NCBI GenBank assembly: GCA_016699895.1
Contig: CP064991.1
Span: 682,001 to 746,000, forward strand
Source: Candidatus Saccharibacteria bacterium
Lineage (GTDB): Bacteria > Patescibacteriota > Saccharimonadia > Saccharimonadales > Saccharimonadaceae
Direction: 5' to 3'
DNA: 64,000 nucleotides
Part shown: piece by piece, positions 34,524-43,169 of the stretch
How the letters are laid out: each line of letters begins with the position of its first letter
Position numbering within the stretch: the stretch's first letter is position 1
The notes under the pieces: model-generated
Told to the model about the DNA's origin: nothing
Databases searched by the model: none
The model's input: the letters and a program-made list of their open reading frames with translations, nothing else
Translations under genes and position numbers: made by a program

Positions 34524-35288
34524 CTACTTATTAATAATTCGCGCGACTAGACGCCCCTGATGGGGCGTCAGTTCGTGTGACCCCAGCGTGCGGCGAACCC
34601 GGACATATCGGCGATTAGCTCGCCGGATTTCCTTTATATTGCGCCTAATGATAAATACATCGAGCAGCCCATTGACAAACAGGGTAGGGACACGCAGTTT
34701 CGTAGCCTTTCTAAATGTATCGAACTGCATGACAGCATGCTCGAGACTTTTACGAAAAGCAGGCCAGGTCTCGTCAGTAATCTCCATACCTTTTACTAGT
34801 GGGGCTAGATTGTTTGCGAGTGTTCCGCCCGCCTGGACTGCAACAGGGTGCTTCTTTAGCTCGTCAAAGAGCGCGAAATAGAGTCCCTCTGCCGGTAATA
34901 GTTTGTGCCACCAGTGTCGCTGCCGCGCCGCTTTATACAGCGGTGCGCCGAGCAACAGGAGTGACGCAACACGATCAGGCCAGGTAGCGGCTATTTCGAT
35001 CGCCACGATACAACCCATCGAATGCCCGGCAAAGACAGCCTTTTTGATGCCGAGTTTGTCGAGCGTCGCCATCACCGCCTCGGCGTGATCACGCGGCGTG
35101 TATTTTACGTTTTTTGGCTTCGGCGCATCGCCAAAACCTAGCAGATCCAGCGTGATAACTCGGTGTTTGGTGTAGTCGATGTGCTCTAGCACAAACTCCC
35201 AGCTTTTGTGATTAGTCCCGAGCCCATGGAGCAGCACTAGCGGGGCGCCGTTGCCTTTGTCAATTTGAATAGGGAGGGTTTTGGTCAT
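34524..35288 (-). CDS. Alpha/beta hydrolase
   Basis: 254 aa, serine hydrolase. The oxyanion motif HGLGTNHKSW, the nucleophile elbow GHSMG, an aspartate in VNGLLDVFI and a terminal histidine in GSHELTPHQG give a complete triad order. There is no signal peptide, so it is cytosolic. The family covers esterases, lipases and C-C hydrolases, and the substrate is not predictable. It is convergent with the upstream membrane protein gene, only 5 bp away. Confidence 0.9.
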   Translation of the reverse strand: MTKTLPIQIDKGNGAPLVLLHGLGTNHKSWEFVLEHIDYTKHRVITLDLLGFGDAPKPKNVKYTPRDHAEAVMATLDKLGIKKAVFAGHSMGCIVAIEIAATWPDRVASLLLLGAPLYKAARQRHWWHKLLPAEGLYFALFDELKKHPVAVQAGGTLANNLAPLVKGMEITDETWPAFRKSLEHAVMQFDTFRKATKLRVPTLFVNGLLDVFIIRRNIKEIRRANRRYVRVRRTLGSHELTPHQGRLVARIINK

Positions 35289-35310
35289 GTTCGATATGAT
35301 TCCTTTACTA

Positions 35311-36015
35311 TCAGATCACAATGTCTTTTACTTCGTCTGATTTAAATCCTAAATAATCTGTTTGTCGTTTATATGAGTTATTGCCTGTCATAATCGGAAC
35401 AAAACCAATTAGGTTTGGCTGGAAATTCACAAATGTAGCGGCGACTTCTGGCGTGACGTCCTTTTTGTAAATCTTATCAGACATGATGAAAAGTTTTTTA
35501 TGTGCATACGAACGATCGGCCTCGACAAAACGCTCTAAATCACCAATAATCGCATCGAGTAGTTTAGGCGTAATACTGCGATTCGGCACCTCATAGGCAA
35601 TCACATTTTCACCCAGTGTAGTAACATCACCGAGCGGCTGTATCTGCAAAACATTATCGATGTGACAGGCGCGCAGGAATCGCTGCTTTGCATCGCCATC
35701 CAGGTTATTGGTGATCAAACAATTCGGCTGATCACAGGTGGTTGTATGCATATCTATGATGAGATCTGGTTTCATAAACTCAACGTATCGCTGAATCTCC
35801 GCGGTTCGCGTCGCCTCATGAGAATCGCCCTGCGAACCATAGCTGCGGTTCAAATCTTCGTCAATATAACGCTTTTTCAACGCAAAAGCCTTTGGATTAC
35901 CAATAATAAAATCGACATGCTCCAGTAGTGCTGAGCGCTTTTGTAGTAGGCGAGCGTACAGCTTCGTCCCGAGTAGCTCGTTACCATGTGTAGCACCAAT
36001 AATGAGAATCTTCAT
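35311..36015 (-). CDS. Succinylglutamate desuccinylase/aspartoacylase family protein
   Basis: 234 aa from the ATG at 36015 (MKILIIGATHGNE), chosen because TATACT lies 6 nt upstream. M14-like zinc hydrolase: the H-x-x-E pair in ATHGNE, NRSYG (substrate arginine region DEDLNRSYG) and the third ligand in IDMHTTT are all present. Aspartoacylases release acetate or acyl groups from N-acyl amino acids. The actual substrate is unknown. Confidence 0.85.
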   Translation of the reverse strand: MKILIIGATHGNELLGTKLYARLLQKRSALLEHVDFIIGNPKAFALKKRYIDEDLNRSYGSQGDSHEATRTAEIQRYVEFMKPDLIIDMHTTTCDQPNCLITNNLDGDAKQRFLRACHIDNVLQIQPLGDVTTLGENVIAYEVPNRSITPKLLDAIIGDLERFVEADRSYAHKKLFIMSDKIYKKDVTPEVAATFVNFQPNLIGFVPIMTGNNSYKRQTDYLGFKSDEVKDIVI

Positions 36016-36021
36016 AGATTT

Positions 36022-36027
36022 AGTATA
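36022..36027 (-). promoter_or_regulatory. -10 box of the aspartoacylase-family gene
   Basis: TATACT on the minus strand, 6 nt before the ATG at 36015. Confidence 0.5.
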
Positions 36028-36096
36028 GCATGTGGGCATAAAGGCCTGATACCATTCGCCACCTTGTTGATGTCAAAAATCGTACTCGAACCGTCT

Positions 36097-36144
36097 AACT
36101 TTGCGTGAAAAATAGCATAAAGTTGGCAACTTTCACGCAAAGTT
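36097..36144 (+). promoter_or_regulatory. Perfect 14-bp inverted repeat operator
   Basis: AACTTTGCGTGAAA (36097-36110), a 20-bp spacer, TTTCACGCAAAGTT (36131-36144). The arms match perfectly. It is the same element, with the same spacing, as the one before fic. It lies between the aspartoacylase promoter and the TATAAT of the four-gene operon. Confidence 0.75.
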
Positions 36145-36178
36145 GTTCCTACATCTGGCAGACTAGGGGTAAATGGAG

Positions 36179-36184
36179 TATAAT
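36179..36184 (+). promoter_or_regulatory. -10 box of the 36.2-39.1 kb operon
   Basis: TATAAT, 9 nt before the ATG at 36194. It overlaps the start of a longer frame from 36173, so the ATG at 36194 is preferred. Confidence 0.55.
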
Positions 36185-36193
36185 AAAGCCATA

Positions 36194-36466
36194 ATGACCT
36201 CAAAAGATACCTCTGAAAATATAACCTTCATATACGACGGGTCGATGAGCGACGGTAAAGTATATAAAACAACCAAAAGGCTGATTAATAATTCTTATAT
36301 TCGCACTATGAGCCTAGAAGCTATAGATAAAACCACGCTCGAACTCGGTGTCAAAAACCCACACGAGCCAGCAGCGGAGGAGCTTAAGTTGCCAGAAGAG
36401 ATTTTGGATGATATTAAGGCTATCGACAAGGAAGTGGCGGAGATTTTGGAGACAATTAGGCTATGA
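36194..36466 (+). CDS. Hypothetical protein, first gene of a four-gene operon
   Basis: 90 aa, acidic, not recognised. It has a beta-rich N-terminal half (ITFIYDGSMSDGKVYKTTKRL) and a helical C-terminus (EEILDDIKAIDKEVAEILETIRL) that could be a coiled coil. Its last 4 bases overlap the next ATG. The small size and position recall an antitoxin or a small regulatory subunit, but nothing proves this. Confidence 0.65.
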   Translation: MTSKDTSENITFIYDGSMSDGKVYKTTKRLINNSYIRTMSLEAIDKTTLELGVKNPHEPAAEELKLPEEILDDIKAIDKEVAEILETIRL

Positions 36467-37251
36467 AAAAAGATATAACTATTTCATACCACACGTATGA
36501 CCATAATGGTCGCGATACTTATTCTGTTCGTCGCACCGTTGATGCCAACAGTGGACTTCGCGAGAGTGCGACGTCGGTCATACAGGAATCTCTTGGGAAA
36601 ACTAAGTATAATTGGCTGACAGAAGTCTATAAAGACCAGCAGATTATATTTTTTCTAAACAATAGCGGACACGACATATATCAAAATTTTGGAATCCAAT
36701 ACGGCATAAATAAGGACGGTTCTCTTAAATTCCTAACCGACTACAGTCCTCTTCGCTACAACTGGACATTGTCAGAACTAGAAGAATTGCGCGAGAACGG
36801 CTATATTGACGGCGACTTGGATCATATTACTATCGCAACGCCAGAGGGTCTTGGTGCGACTGGAGGCATATTGCCACAGGTGCTGGATGCTTTGATTTAT
36901 ATTGGTGGAGTATATGGCGGTATTCAAGCTATAAAATCACCGATTAAAGCGATACATGGTAAGGTAGTAGCCAAAAAATGGTCTAAAAATAACCTAAAAA
37001 GTCTCAGCCAAATAAGAGAACTGTTAGATATGAAATCTATTTGGCAAACCAGCGAAGTCAAAAAGAGGCTTGGCGTAAAAGAGGACCTCGCAATACGAAT
37101 ACTGACCAAACTAGGGTATGAACTTACTGGCGATAAATGGAAACTTGGTCAATCAGACGAGTCTTTGGCGCTGAGAAGTGCCTGGCTGGCGAAAGAAGTC
37201 GAAATAGAAAACACACAGAACGAGAGATTTTCGGAAGAGGTTGGTGAATAA
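36463..37251 (+). CDS. Hypothetical protein, second gene of the operon
   Basis: 262 aa, not recognised. The N-terminal 110 residues are beta-rich with aromatic residues. One hydrophobic stretch (ILPQVLDALIYIGGVYGGIQAI, about 130-152) may be a membrane helix or buried core. The C-terminal 90 residues look like a winged helix (SIWQTSEVKKRLGVKEDLAIRILTKLGYELTGDKWKLG), so DNA binding is possible. It is coupled to both neighbours by a 4-bp overlap upstream and a 2-bp gap downstream. Confidence 0.65.
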   Translation: MKKDITISYHTYDHNGRDTYSVRRTVDANSGLRESATSVIQESLGKTKYNWLTEVYKDQQIIFFLNNSGHDIYQNFGIQYGINKDGSLKFLTDYSPLRYNWTLSELEELRENGYIDGDLDHITIATPEGLGATGGILPQVLDALIYIGGVYGGIQAIKSPIKAIHGKVVAKKWSKNNLKSLSQIRELLDMKSIWQTSEVKKRLGVKEDLAIRILTKLGYELTGDKWKLGQSDESLALRSAWLAKEVEIENTQNERFSEEVGE

Positions 37252-37253
37252 TT

Positions 37254-38714
37254 ATGGCAGACCGAAAGACTATACCGCTGAGTCAACATCTAGGACTTAC
37301 GCATGAACAGCTTGAGGAAATCGGCATCCTTGACGTTATCTTGGGAACTGACACGAAGCTGTTTATCGACCCGAAGCTTTTGGAGGGTAGCCAAACGCCA
37401 GAATTGCATGGTTCAAGGGATGATATAAAAAATTACTTCGGTGATCTCATTCGCATTCATAAACAGTCCGATAAGGTACCACGCCTGCAGCAAGAGGCTA
37501 TCAATCGTATTGCAATTAAAGAGCCTAAAGGCTTGTCTATCGGCTATGGAGATAGTCGAGACAGCGGAACGGCTATAGCAGAATCTGTAGCGAAGCAATC
37601 ACTTAGATCACTATCAGAAATAATTTTAGTTGGCGTAGAAGATGAAAGAGTCATGGAACTTCTCGGGCTTTTCATTGAAGGCTTTGGTCCGGACAGTATC
37701 AGTGATCTCGTTATTCATATTATTTACCCGAGATTATGCAAGGCAACTGAAAGAATAGCTAAGGATTTAGGCGTTTCGACTGAAAAATTCGAAATCAACA
37801 ACGTAAAGTACCAGTTGCCAGCGCATCCATTCAAAAAGCACCAGCTTATATTTATACCGTACGATGTTGTGCGCGATTTGCCTTTGGCGACAGACTGGGA
37901 AGGAGTAATCGCCGCGGCACAATACAACTCGGCAATGCGACAGAGCTTTAATGAGATCGTTGGTGACGCCGTCAAAGAGTTTATCAAAGGTATAAAGAAA
38001 AATCCGTCGGTTCTAACGGGCAACAAAAGCAAGATGGAGACACTCATTAAGGTGTACGCAGATGCAGAGATTGAACCATACGACATCGTAACTGATCCTC
38101 TGTCGCAAAATAGAATTACCGAGTATGGCGCATCTTTGCCGAGCACCCTGGATACGACAGGACAAAAACCAACGAACCTTACGGCACTCATAAAACTCGT
38201 TAATGACAAAATCATTGAGCAATATAGACGATGTATCGAGCATAATGCAGGCAATACCCTGTTGTACAAAAGGAAAGGTCAGGCAGTTGACCCAACGCAG
38301 CCCGTGAAGGAAGACGCCGCTCAGACACTCTTTTTTCTAGTAGCAGATATTATTTGTGCTGCACACGACGTTCTTCTTGCCAGAGAGCCTAATGCCGGAC
38401 AAGGTGCAGTAGATTTTAGTCTAGGAACTAGCTATTCTGATAAGGTTTTGGTTGAGATAAAAAAATCAACAAACGGTAAGCTACTAGATGGATATTCCAA
38501 TCAGTTAAAGAGCTACATTGAAAATGAAAAAGCTGCCCACGCTTTCTATGTGGTCGTTGTGGTTAAAAAATCGAACAAAACCAACAGAACTTCACAGCTA
38601 AACGAACTCCAAAAAGAATACGCAAAAAATATTCGTGAAAAAAAGAAGTGCCCTACACTTGTTGTGATTGATGGGCTAATTCATGAGTCACCAAGCAAAA
38701 GGGATTCGCAATGA
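37254..38714 (+). CDS. Putative PD-(D/E)XK nuclease-like protein, third gene of the operon
   Basis: 486 aa. The N-terminus (LSQHLGLTHEQLEEIGILDVILGTDTKLFIDPKLLE) resembles a hypothetical-protein family I have seen near defence genes, but I cannot name it. The C-terminal domain has a plausible PD-(D/E)XK core: VDFSLG followed about 12 residues later by VLVEIKKS, preceded by a helix with a conserved-looking acid. That would give a Mg-dependent DNase. The middle is helical. Base composition is lower in GC than in the housekeeping genes. It is followed by a 4-bp overlap with the next ORF. The nuclease call is inference. Confidence 0.6.
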   Translation: MADRKTIPLSQHLGLTHEQLEEIGILDVILGTDTKLFIDPKLLEGSQTPELHGSRDDIKNYFGDLIRIHKQSDKVPRLQQEAINRIAIKEPKGLSIGYGDSRDSGTAIAESVAKQSLRSLSEIILVGVEDERVMELLGLFIEGFGPDSISDLVIHIIYPRLCKATERIAKDLGVSTEKFEINNVKYQLPAHPFKKHQLIFIPYDVVRDLPLATDWEGVIAAAQYNSAMRQSFNEIVGDAVKEFIKGIKKNPSVLTGNKSKMETLIKVYADAEIEPYDIVTDPLSQNRITEYGASLPSTLDTTGQKPTNLTALIKLVNDKIIEQYRRCIEHNAGNTLLYKRKGQAVDPTQPVKEDAAQTLFFLVADIICAAHDVLLAREPNAGQGAVDFSLGTSYSDKVLVEIKKSTNGKLLDGYSNQLKSYIENEKAAHAFYVVVVVKKSNKTNRTSQLNELQKEYAKNIREKKKCPTLVVIDGLIHESPSKRDSQ

Positions 38715-39094
38715 GATTCATAAAACGACTATTCCTTAAAATGGTAAAGCCTCAGGACATAAGAGCGCTCGACTATGCGTCGACATACAAAAGTCAATGG
38801 GGTGATGGCGGTGTCCCTGTAGAGACGTTCGAAAAGCAGTTTGATAAGGAGTTTCTGCAAAGCTTAGTTGAAAAAAAGTTTTTTATCATTGACGATGAAT
38901 CCATAGGTATAAATGACTATACCCGAAAAGTTTATAATCTCACGCCCAAAGCCAGAGCGATAGCCAAAAAGCCAAAAGGTCCGCACGAAACTAGCTCGGA
39001 TATATACAAACAGCTGTTCTGGTGGCTGATGGGCATTATAGGCGCAGTTGTCGCTGGATTGATATTGGCTAATGTGTTCGGAGTTGGAAAATGA
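38711..39094 (+). CDS. Hypothetical protein with C-terminal membrane helix, fourth gene of the operon
   Basis: 127 aa. A soluble N-terminal part of about 95 residues with a winged-helix-like rhythm (FLQSLVEKKFFIIDDESIGINDYTRKVYNLTPKARAI) is followed by one TM helix (LFWWLMGIIGAVVAGLILANVFG). A tail-anchored effector or membrane partner of the nuclease-like protein is conceivable. It overlaps the upstream gene by 4 bp and the tiny ORF at 39091 by 4 bp. Confidence 0.6.
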   Translation: MRFIKRLFLKMVKPQDIRALDYASTYKSQWGDGGVPVETFEKQFDKEFLQSLVEKKFFIIDDESIGINDYTRKVYNLTPKARAIAKKPKGPHETSSDIYKQLFWWLMGIIGAVVAGLILANVFGVGK

Positions 39095-39147
39095 AAACTG
39101 TAAAACTTGGCGACATTTACGAATTCAAGCCTAAAAAATCCGAGTAA
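39091..39147 (+). pseudogene. Truncated or frameshifted small ORF at the end of the operon
   Basis: The ATG overlaps the upstream stop (ATGA). It encodes 18 residues (MKTVKLGDIYEFKPKKSE) and stops. Just after an A6 run (39133-39138) another frame continues with polar residues (PSKDKESRQGSCFVRADKNEQDKVKD) up to the res gene end. Probably a gene decayed or shifted by one base. The N-terminus looks like many modification or specificity proteins that begin KLGD, but there is too little to name it. Confidence 0.35.
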
Positions 39148-39236
39148 AGACAAGGAATCACGGCAAGGATCTTGTTTCGTTCGCGCTGATAAAAATGAGC
39201 AAGACAAAGTGAAAGACAGTTGCAGACTAGGGTATT

Positions 39237-41297
39237 CTATCGCACCCCAACAAAGCCCTCAAACTGGTCAATTGTGAGCGTGTCCTCATTGCCGTCTTCG
39301 TACTTCGTTATCTGCCACACATCGTTAGTCTGTACTGGCAAGTAGAATATCTGTCTAGTTAGTTTAGAAGCCTGCCGGTAAGCCTTTTTCAACTCGTCAA
39401 CCTTCGCCTTATACAAGCTGGCATCAAAGCCTGCTGGCATACCACTAGCCATGTTCGCACTCTTCACCTCGAAAATATGGATCCGGCCATCAGCACCTTT
39501 CATTACAAAATCAGGATACGAAGAGTGAAGTGCGCCCAGGTAGTATTCAAACTTGACATCGCTGTTGCCTACATAGTTCTTGCCCCACAGTAGCACATCT
39601 TTGCGAGCATCATCCCTCGGCATAAATTCCAAGTTACTCTCTTCATTGCCGACCTTTACACTAGCCACCACACCACTACTGGCGATGTCCTTGAGTATAT
39701 CCGCCCAGTCTTCTTCGGCGGCACTATCAAAGGCAAACCGTGTTGCACCGTCTTGGCGTTTCCACGCCCAGTCTCGTATGTTCACGCTCTTATCGGTATT
39801 AGTGTAAAAGCTGGTTGCAGGGAAGCTTACTTCGGTTTCATTCACTTCCATACTGTCCGCATAGTCGTTTTCGTACTGGCTGTTTTCTGTTGATATACCA
39901 TCTATGTTTCTGGCAGCTTTCCACCACTTGGAATAGTCAGTTGCGTATTCATCTACGAGTTCCTGTACATCATTGCCAGCATCTTCGTAGCTCCGCCATA
40001 GGTCAAATATACTTCTAGGGTCGGCAAGTTTATCCTGCTTACCAATTAGGTACTCCTCGATATTAAACCCTGTTTTATTCGTGAGTTTCTTCAATCTAGT
40101 AGTTTTTACCCGCAGCTCGTTACTCACCTCGTCACCTTGCAGCTTTACAGCAAACATCTTAGCTTGGTCTTCTGGTTCTACGCCCCATATCCATGCGGTA
40201 GTCGCCAGTGTTTGAGCTTCTTCACTTAGATCTTCATAGTCGATCAGGTGAGGGTTACGCCGCACACGCCCAATAACTTGCTCGTCTAGCTGCTTACTCT
40301 GACTATCACGAATCTGGTACAGCATACAGGCACGAGGGATGTCCCAGCCCTCGCTAATGGCGAGCTTGAAGATAATCACATCTATGGTTGAAGTGTTTTC
40401 TTTGGCATACTTTTTCCACTTATCTACTGGTAGTTTTTTAGCCTTCATCACATCGTTGGTGTCGCACTTTTTGTTGTCGTTGACTATCAGCATCCATTTC
40501 AAGTTGGTTTTATTGAGGGATGGCATTATCACATTGTCCAGCTCTTCATCGGCTTTGTCTTTGTTGCTTATCTGGATAATTAGGCAAGGGTTTACACCGA
40601 GCAGATTGCGATACTGCTCCTTCACCCCCTCAAACTGATCGATGGCGTCATCTAGGCTTGCACCATCTTCGCCCCACTCAACAGTTTTGATGAGTTTTGC
40701 TTGCACCGCCTCTTCGTTGGTTATCTCTACATCCGGGTACTGACCACGACTGAGTTTTGGTGTGGCACTCACATCTATAATGCGACTGATATAGTTCTCT
40801 GGAATGTCATCTAGGTTGTTAGTGGCAATGTGGCACTCGTCTTTTATCAGGATAATTTTCTTTTCGTGCCCCTCCAGCAAGCGTCCACCTGTGATGGTAT
40901 TAAAGAAGTTCGTCAGCGAGCCTTGCATCAGCCGTCCGCCCTTTTTGTATAACGATAAGGGCAGGGAGTACACGTTGTACTCGGTGGGGATAAATAGCTG
41001 TTCTTCGCCACTAATCTCACTACTAATCAGGTAGGGGTTGAGGTGCGTGAATGTCGTGCCATAGCTCTCAAACTTTTCGTGGTTCTGCTGGGCTAGGTTG
41101 CCTTTGCTTAGGCTGCTCACCATAAACACCACATCCTTATCTTCAGCAAGCACTCGGTTCATGAAGTCCGCAATCATGTAGGTTTTGCCGCTACCAGTAG
41201 GGGCTTTGAACACCAGGCTTTTTTGCTTGCTGTGTTTGAGCAGGTTTATAAGCTTGTCTACGGCTTCGTGTTGTATGTTTTTGGCTTCTTGCAGCAT
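39237..41297 (-). CDS. res: Type III restriction enzyme, Res subunit
   Basis: 686 aa. SF2 helicase/translocase: Walker A APTGSGKTYMIADF (about 31-44), DECH box LIKDECHIATNN, SATPKL, and motif VI EQVIGRVRR. The C-terminus has a PD-(D/E)XK endonuclease: SYPDFVMKGADGRIHIFEVKSAN. It needs Mod for site recognition and cuts after ATP-driven communication between two sites. Somewhat short compared with EcoP1I Res (about 970 aa), as in other small type III systems. The start follows the Mod stop by a single base. Confidence 0.92.
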   Translation of the reverse strand: MLQEAKNIQHEAVDKLINLLKHSKQKSLVFKAPTGSGKTYMIADFMNRVLAEDKDVVFMVSSLSKGNLAQQNHEKFESYGTTFTHLNPYLISSEISGEEQLFIPTEYNVYSLPLSLYKKGGRLMQGSLTNFFNTITGGRLLEGHEKKIILIKDECHIATNNLDDIPENYISRIIDVSATPKLSRGQYPDVEITNEEAVQAKLIKTVEWGEDGASLDDAIDQFEGVKEQYRNLLGVNPCLIIQISNKDKADEELDNVIMPSLNKTNLKWMLIVNDNKKCDTNDVMKAKKLPVDKWKKYAKENTSTIDVIIFKLAISEGWDIPRACMLYQIRDSQSKQLDEQVIGRVRRNPHLIDYEDLSEEAQTLATTAWIWGVEPEDQAKMFAVKLQGDEVSNELRVKTTRLKKLTNKTGFNIEEYLIGKQDKLADPRSIFDLWRSYEDAGNDVQELVDEYATDYSKWWKAARNIDGISTENSQYENDYADSMEVNETEVSFPATSFYTNTDKSVNIRDWAWKRQDGATRFAFDSAAEEDWADILKDIASSGVVASVKVGNEESNLEFMPRDDARKDVLLWGKNYVGNSDVKFEYYLGALHSSYPDFVMKGADGRIHIFEVKSANMASGMPAGFDASLYKAKVDELKKAYRQASKLTRQIFYLPVQTNDVWQITKYEDGNEDTLTIDQFEGFVGVR

Positions 41298-42848
41298 CTA
41301 CTTTTCCTCTAGGCGTTTCTGGGTCTGCTCAAAGTTTTTTGCTACCCACTCAACTTTTTCGTTTACGCCGAGCTTGGTTTGTCCATACAGCGTTTCGTCT
41401 ATCACGTCAAAGGCGGTTTTGCCTTCAGTGGCTTCAAAGTTGGCTACTTCGGCGATGTCTACAGTAAGCAGGTTGTCGCCGAGTGGTTTGTTCTTTTCAA
41501 GCCACTTGAAGTTGTCCGTACCATCATAGTCCTTACCATCCATCACACGCTTCAGCCTGCGACTCGTTACGTCGTACGCGATACCGTTCGGGTTTTTGTC
41601 GGTGACTTCGTTGTTTGTCATGAGGATAAATTGCCTATTGCCATCATCTTCTTGGTTCATTTCTAGTACTGCTTGCCCAGTCGTACCACTACCAGCGAAG
41701 AAATCTAAAATAACCGAATCGTTGCTCTTCTCAGCTCTTTGTACAAGGTATTTAATGAGTTCTACTGGTTTTGGATTGTCAAATGGCTTTGTTCCAAAAA
41801 TTGATTTTATAACAGCAGTGCCGTTTGTATTTCCCTTTACTAATTTTTGATCAAGTAGCATTGAGCTCGATACGATATTATCGGAGGCATATACTTTTTT
41901 ATACACTTTCCATTGTCCGTTTTTATCTTTTTGAAATTTTAATTGGTCTCTTTCTTTTTCTACCTTATCTTTGCTCCATAGCCAAAATGCAACACCTCTC
42001 TCACCTGGTGGGTATATATCATTTCCATCGGGTGCTTTTATTGTATAGTCTAGGCTTTTTGAATATGTTAGTCCGCCGATATTCCATAAGCTGTCCCACT
42101 TGTAGTATCGTCCGCCTTCATCTTGAAGCGTATACTTTGTATCGGTATTCTCTTCGTCCTTCAATGTTTCACTATATTTATTTTTTGCATATACCATAAC
42201 GAATTCATGCTGCATGTTGATATTGTCGTTATCGTATCCGCCAGTTAACTTGCTATGCCACACATACTCGCCGACAAAATTACTTTCGCCGAAAATTTCG
42301 TCAAAAAGCCCTTTAATATATGCATGATTTTTATCATCAATGGAGCAGAAGATAACACCGTTCTCACTCAGCAGCTGCTTAGCCAGCCACAGGCGAGGGT
42401 ATAGCATACTTAGTAGGTTGTCTCGGCTTATAGCATTTTCGTAGTTGGTCTGGGCAAACTCACCCATGCTGTCTTTGCCATACGGTGGGTCAATGTAAAT
42501 AACATCTATCTTGCCCTTGTATTCCACTAGCAGGTTAAGCAGAGCTGGGTAGTTGTCGCCAATGATAAGTTTGTGTGTGGTAGCGGCAGGGTCGGTTACG
42601 AAGCTAAGGTCTTCGTTTTTCTTGAAGTAAGAGATGGTGTTGCTGTGCTTTTCTAGCTTTTTGTCAAAATGAAAACCCGTACGGCGGTAGGTAGTGCCTA
42701 GCTCGGCTATTTTGATGGCTTCGTCTAGTGTGTCGGCGTTTTCTACCAGCTTCTTTAGGAGGTCGTAGTTGCTCGGCTCAAGTATTTTGTCCTCAACTCG
42801 TTGCTGTAAGTCTTTTAGTATTTCATCTTTGCCGACATAATCATTCAT
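41298..42848 (-). CDS. mod: Type III DNA methyltransferase, Mod subunit
   Basis: 516 aa. N6-adenine methyltransferase of beta class: catalytic DPPY in VIYIDPPYGKD (about 125) comes before the SAM-binding FxGxG in ILDFFAGSGTTGQAVLE (about 390), with a long target-recognition region between. It modifies one strand of an asymmetric site and provides specificity to Res. Base composition is clearly more AT-rich in the target-recognition part (41800-42250), a common sign of domain swapping. A GAGAGAGG site precedes the ATG. Confidence 0.93.
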   Translation of the reverse strand: MNDYVGKDEILKDLQQRVEDKILEPSNYDLLKKLVENADTLDEAIKIAELGTTYRRTGFHFDKKLEKHSNTISYFKKNEDLSFVTDPAATTHKLIIGDNYPALLNLLVEYKGKIDVIYIDPPYGKDSMGEFAQTNYENAISRDNLLSMLYPRLWLAKQLLSENGVIFCSIDDKNHAYIKGLFDEIFGESNFVGEYVWHSKLTGGYDNDNINMQHEFVMVYAKNKYSETLKDEENTDTKYTLQDEGGRYYKWDSLWNIGGLTYSKSLDYTIKAPDGNDIYPPGERGVAFWLWSKDKVEKERDQLKFQKDKNGQWKVYKKVYASDNIVSSSMLLDQKLVKGNTNGTAVIKSIFGTKPFDNPKPVELIKYLVQRAEKSNDSVILDFFAGSGTTGQAVLEMNQEDDGNRQFILMTNNEVTDKNPNGIAYDVTSRRLKRVMDGKDYDGTDNFKWLEKNKPLGDNLLTVDIAEVANFEATEGKTAFDVIDETLYGQTKLGVNEKVEWVAKNFEQTQKRLEEK

Positions 42849-43062
42849 TTGCTATTTACCTCTCTCTTCGGAATATATTTTACCATAAAAATAGAGCCAG
42901 CCCTAAAGCACCAATCGCTGACAAATAGAGCATTGCAGTACTCTTACCAATAACAAACGGGTAGCAGGGGACAGTTTAGTACAAGTCTTGCTCTCGACCC
43001 GCAACCGACTAGTTCTCGAATTACTGGTATGGAGGTTTCTACTAAACAACCAACATTTATGT
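42849..43062. other. Intergenic region between mod and the DUF3800 gene
   Basis: About 320 bp without a gene up to 43169. It holds the mod leader (TAAAAT and a GAGAGAGG site on the minus strand) and, further right, a TATAAT with an attenuator-like hairpin. I see no coding frame in the central part. Confidence 0.5.
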
Positions 43063-43068
43063 TATAAT
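43063..43068 (+). promoter_or_regulatory. -10 box upstream of a short leader or small RNA
   Basis: TATAAT about 10 nt before a hairpin-terminator at 43081-43116. A transcript from here would be only about 40 nt unless it reads through into the DUF3800 gene. Confidence 0.45.
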
Positions 43069-43080
43069 GTAAGCACGATT

Positions 43081-43116
43081 GCGGTTCTAGCGAAAGCTGG
43101 GCCGCTTTTTGTTTTT
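43081..43116 (+). terminator. Attenuator-like terminator before the DUF3800 gene
   Basis: GCGG(TTCTAGC)-GAAA-(GCTGGG)CCGC stem with G-U pairs, then TTTTTGTTTTT. It lies between a TATAAT and the DUF3800 start at 43170. Confidence 0.6.
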
Positions 43117-43169
43117 AAACGTTAGTTTATAGAAGGTATAGGAATTTAACACGAAAGGGTTATAATAAT

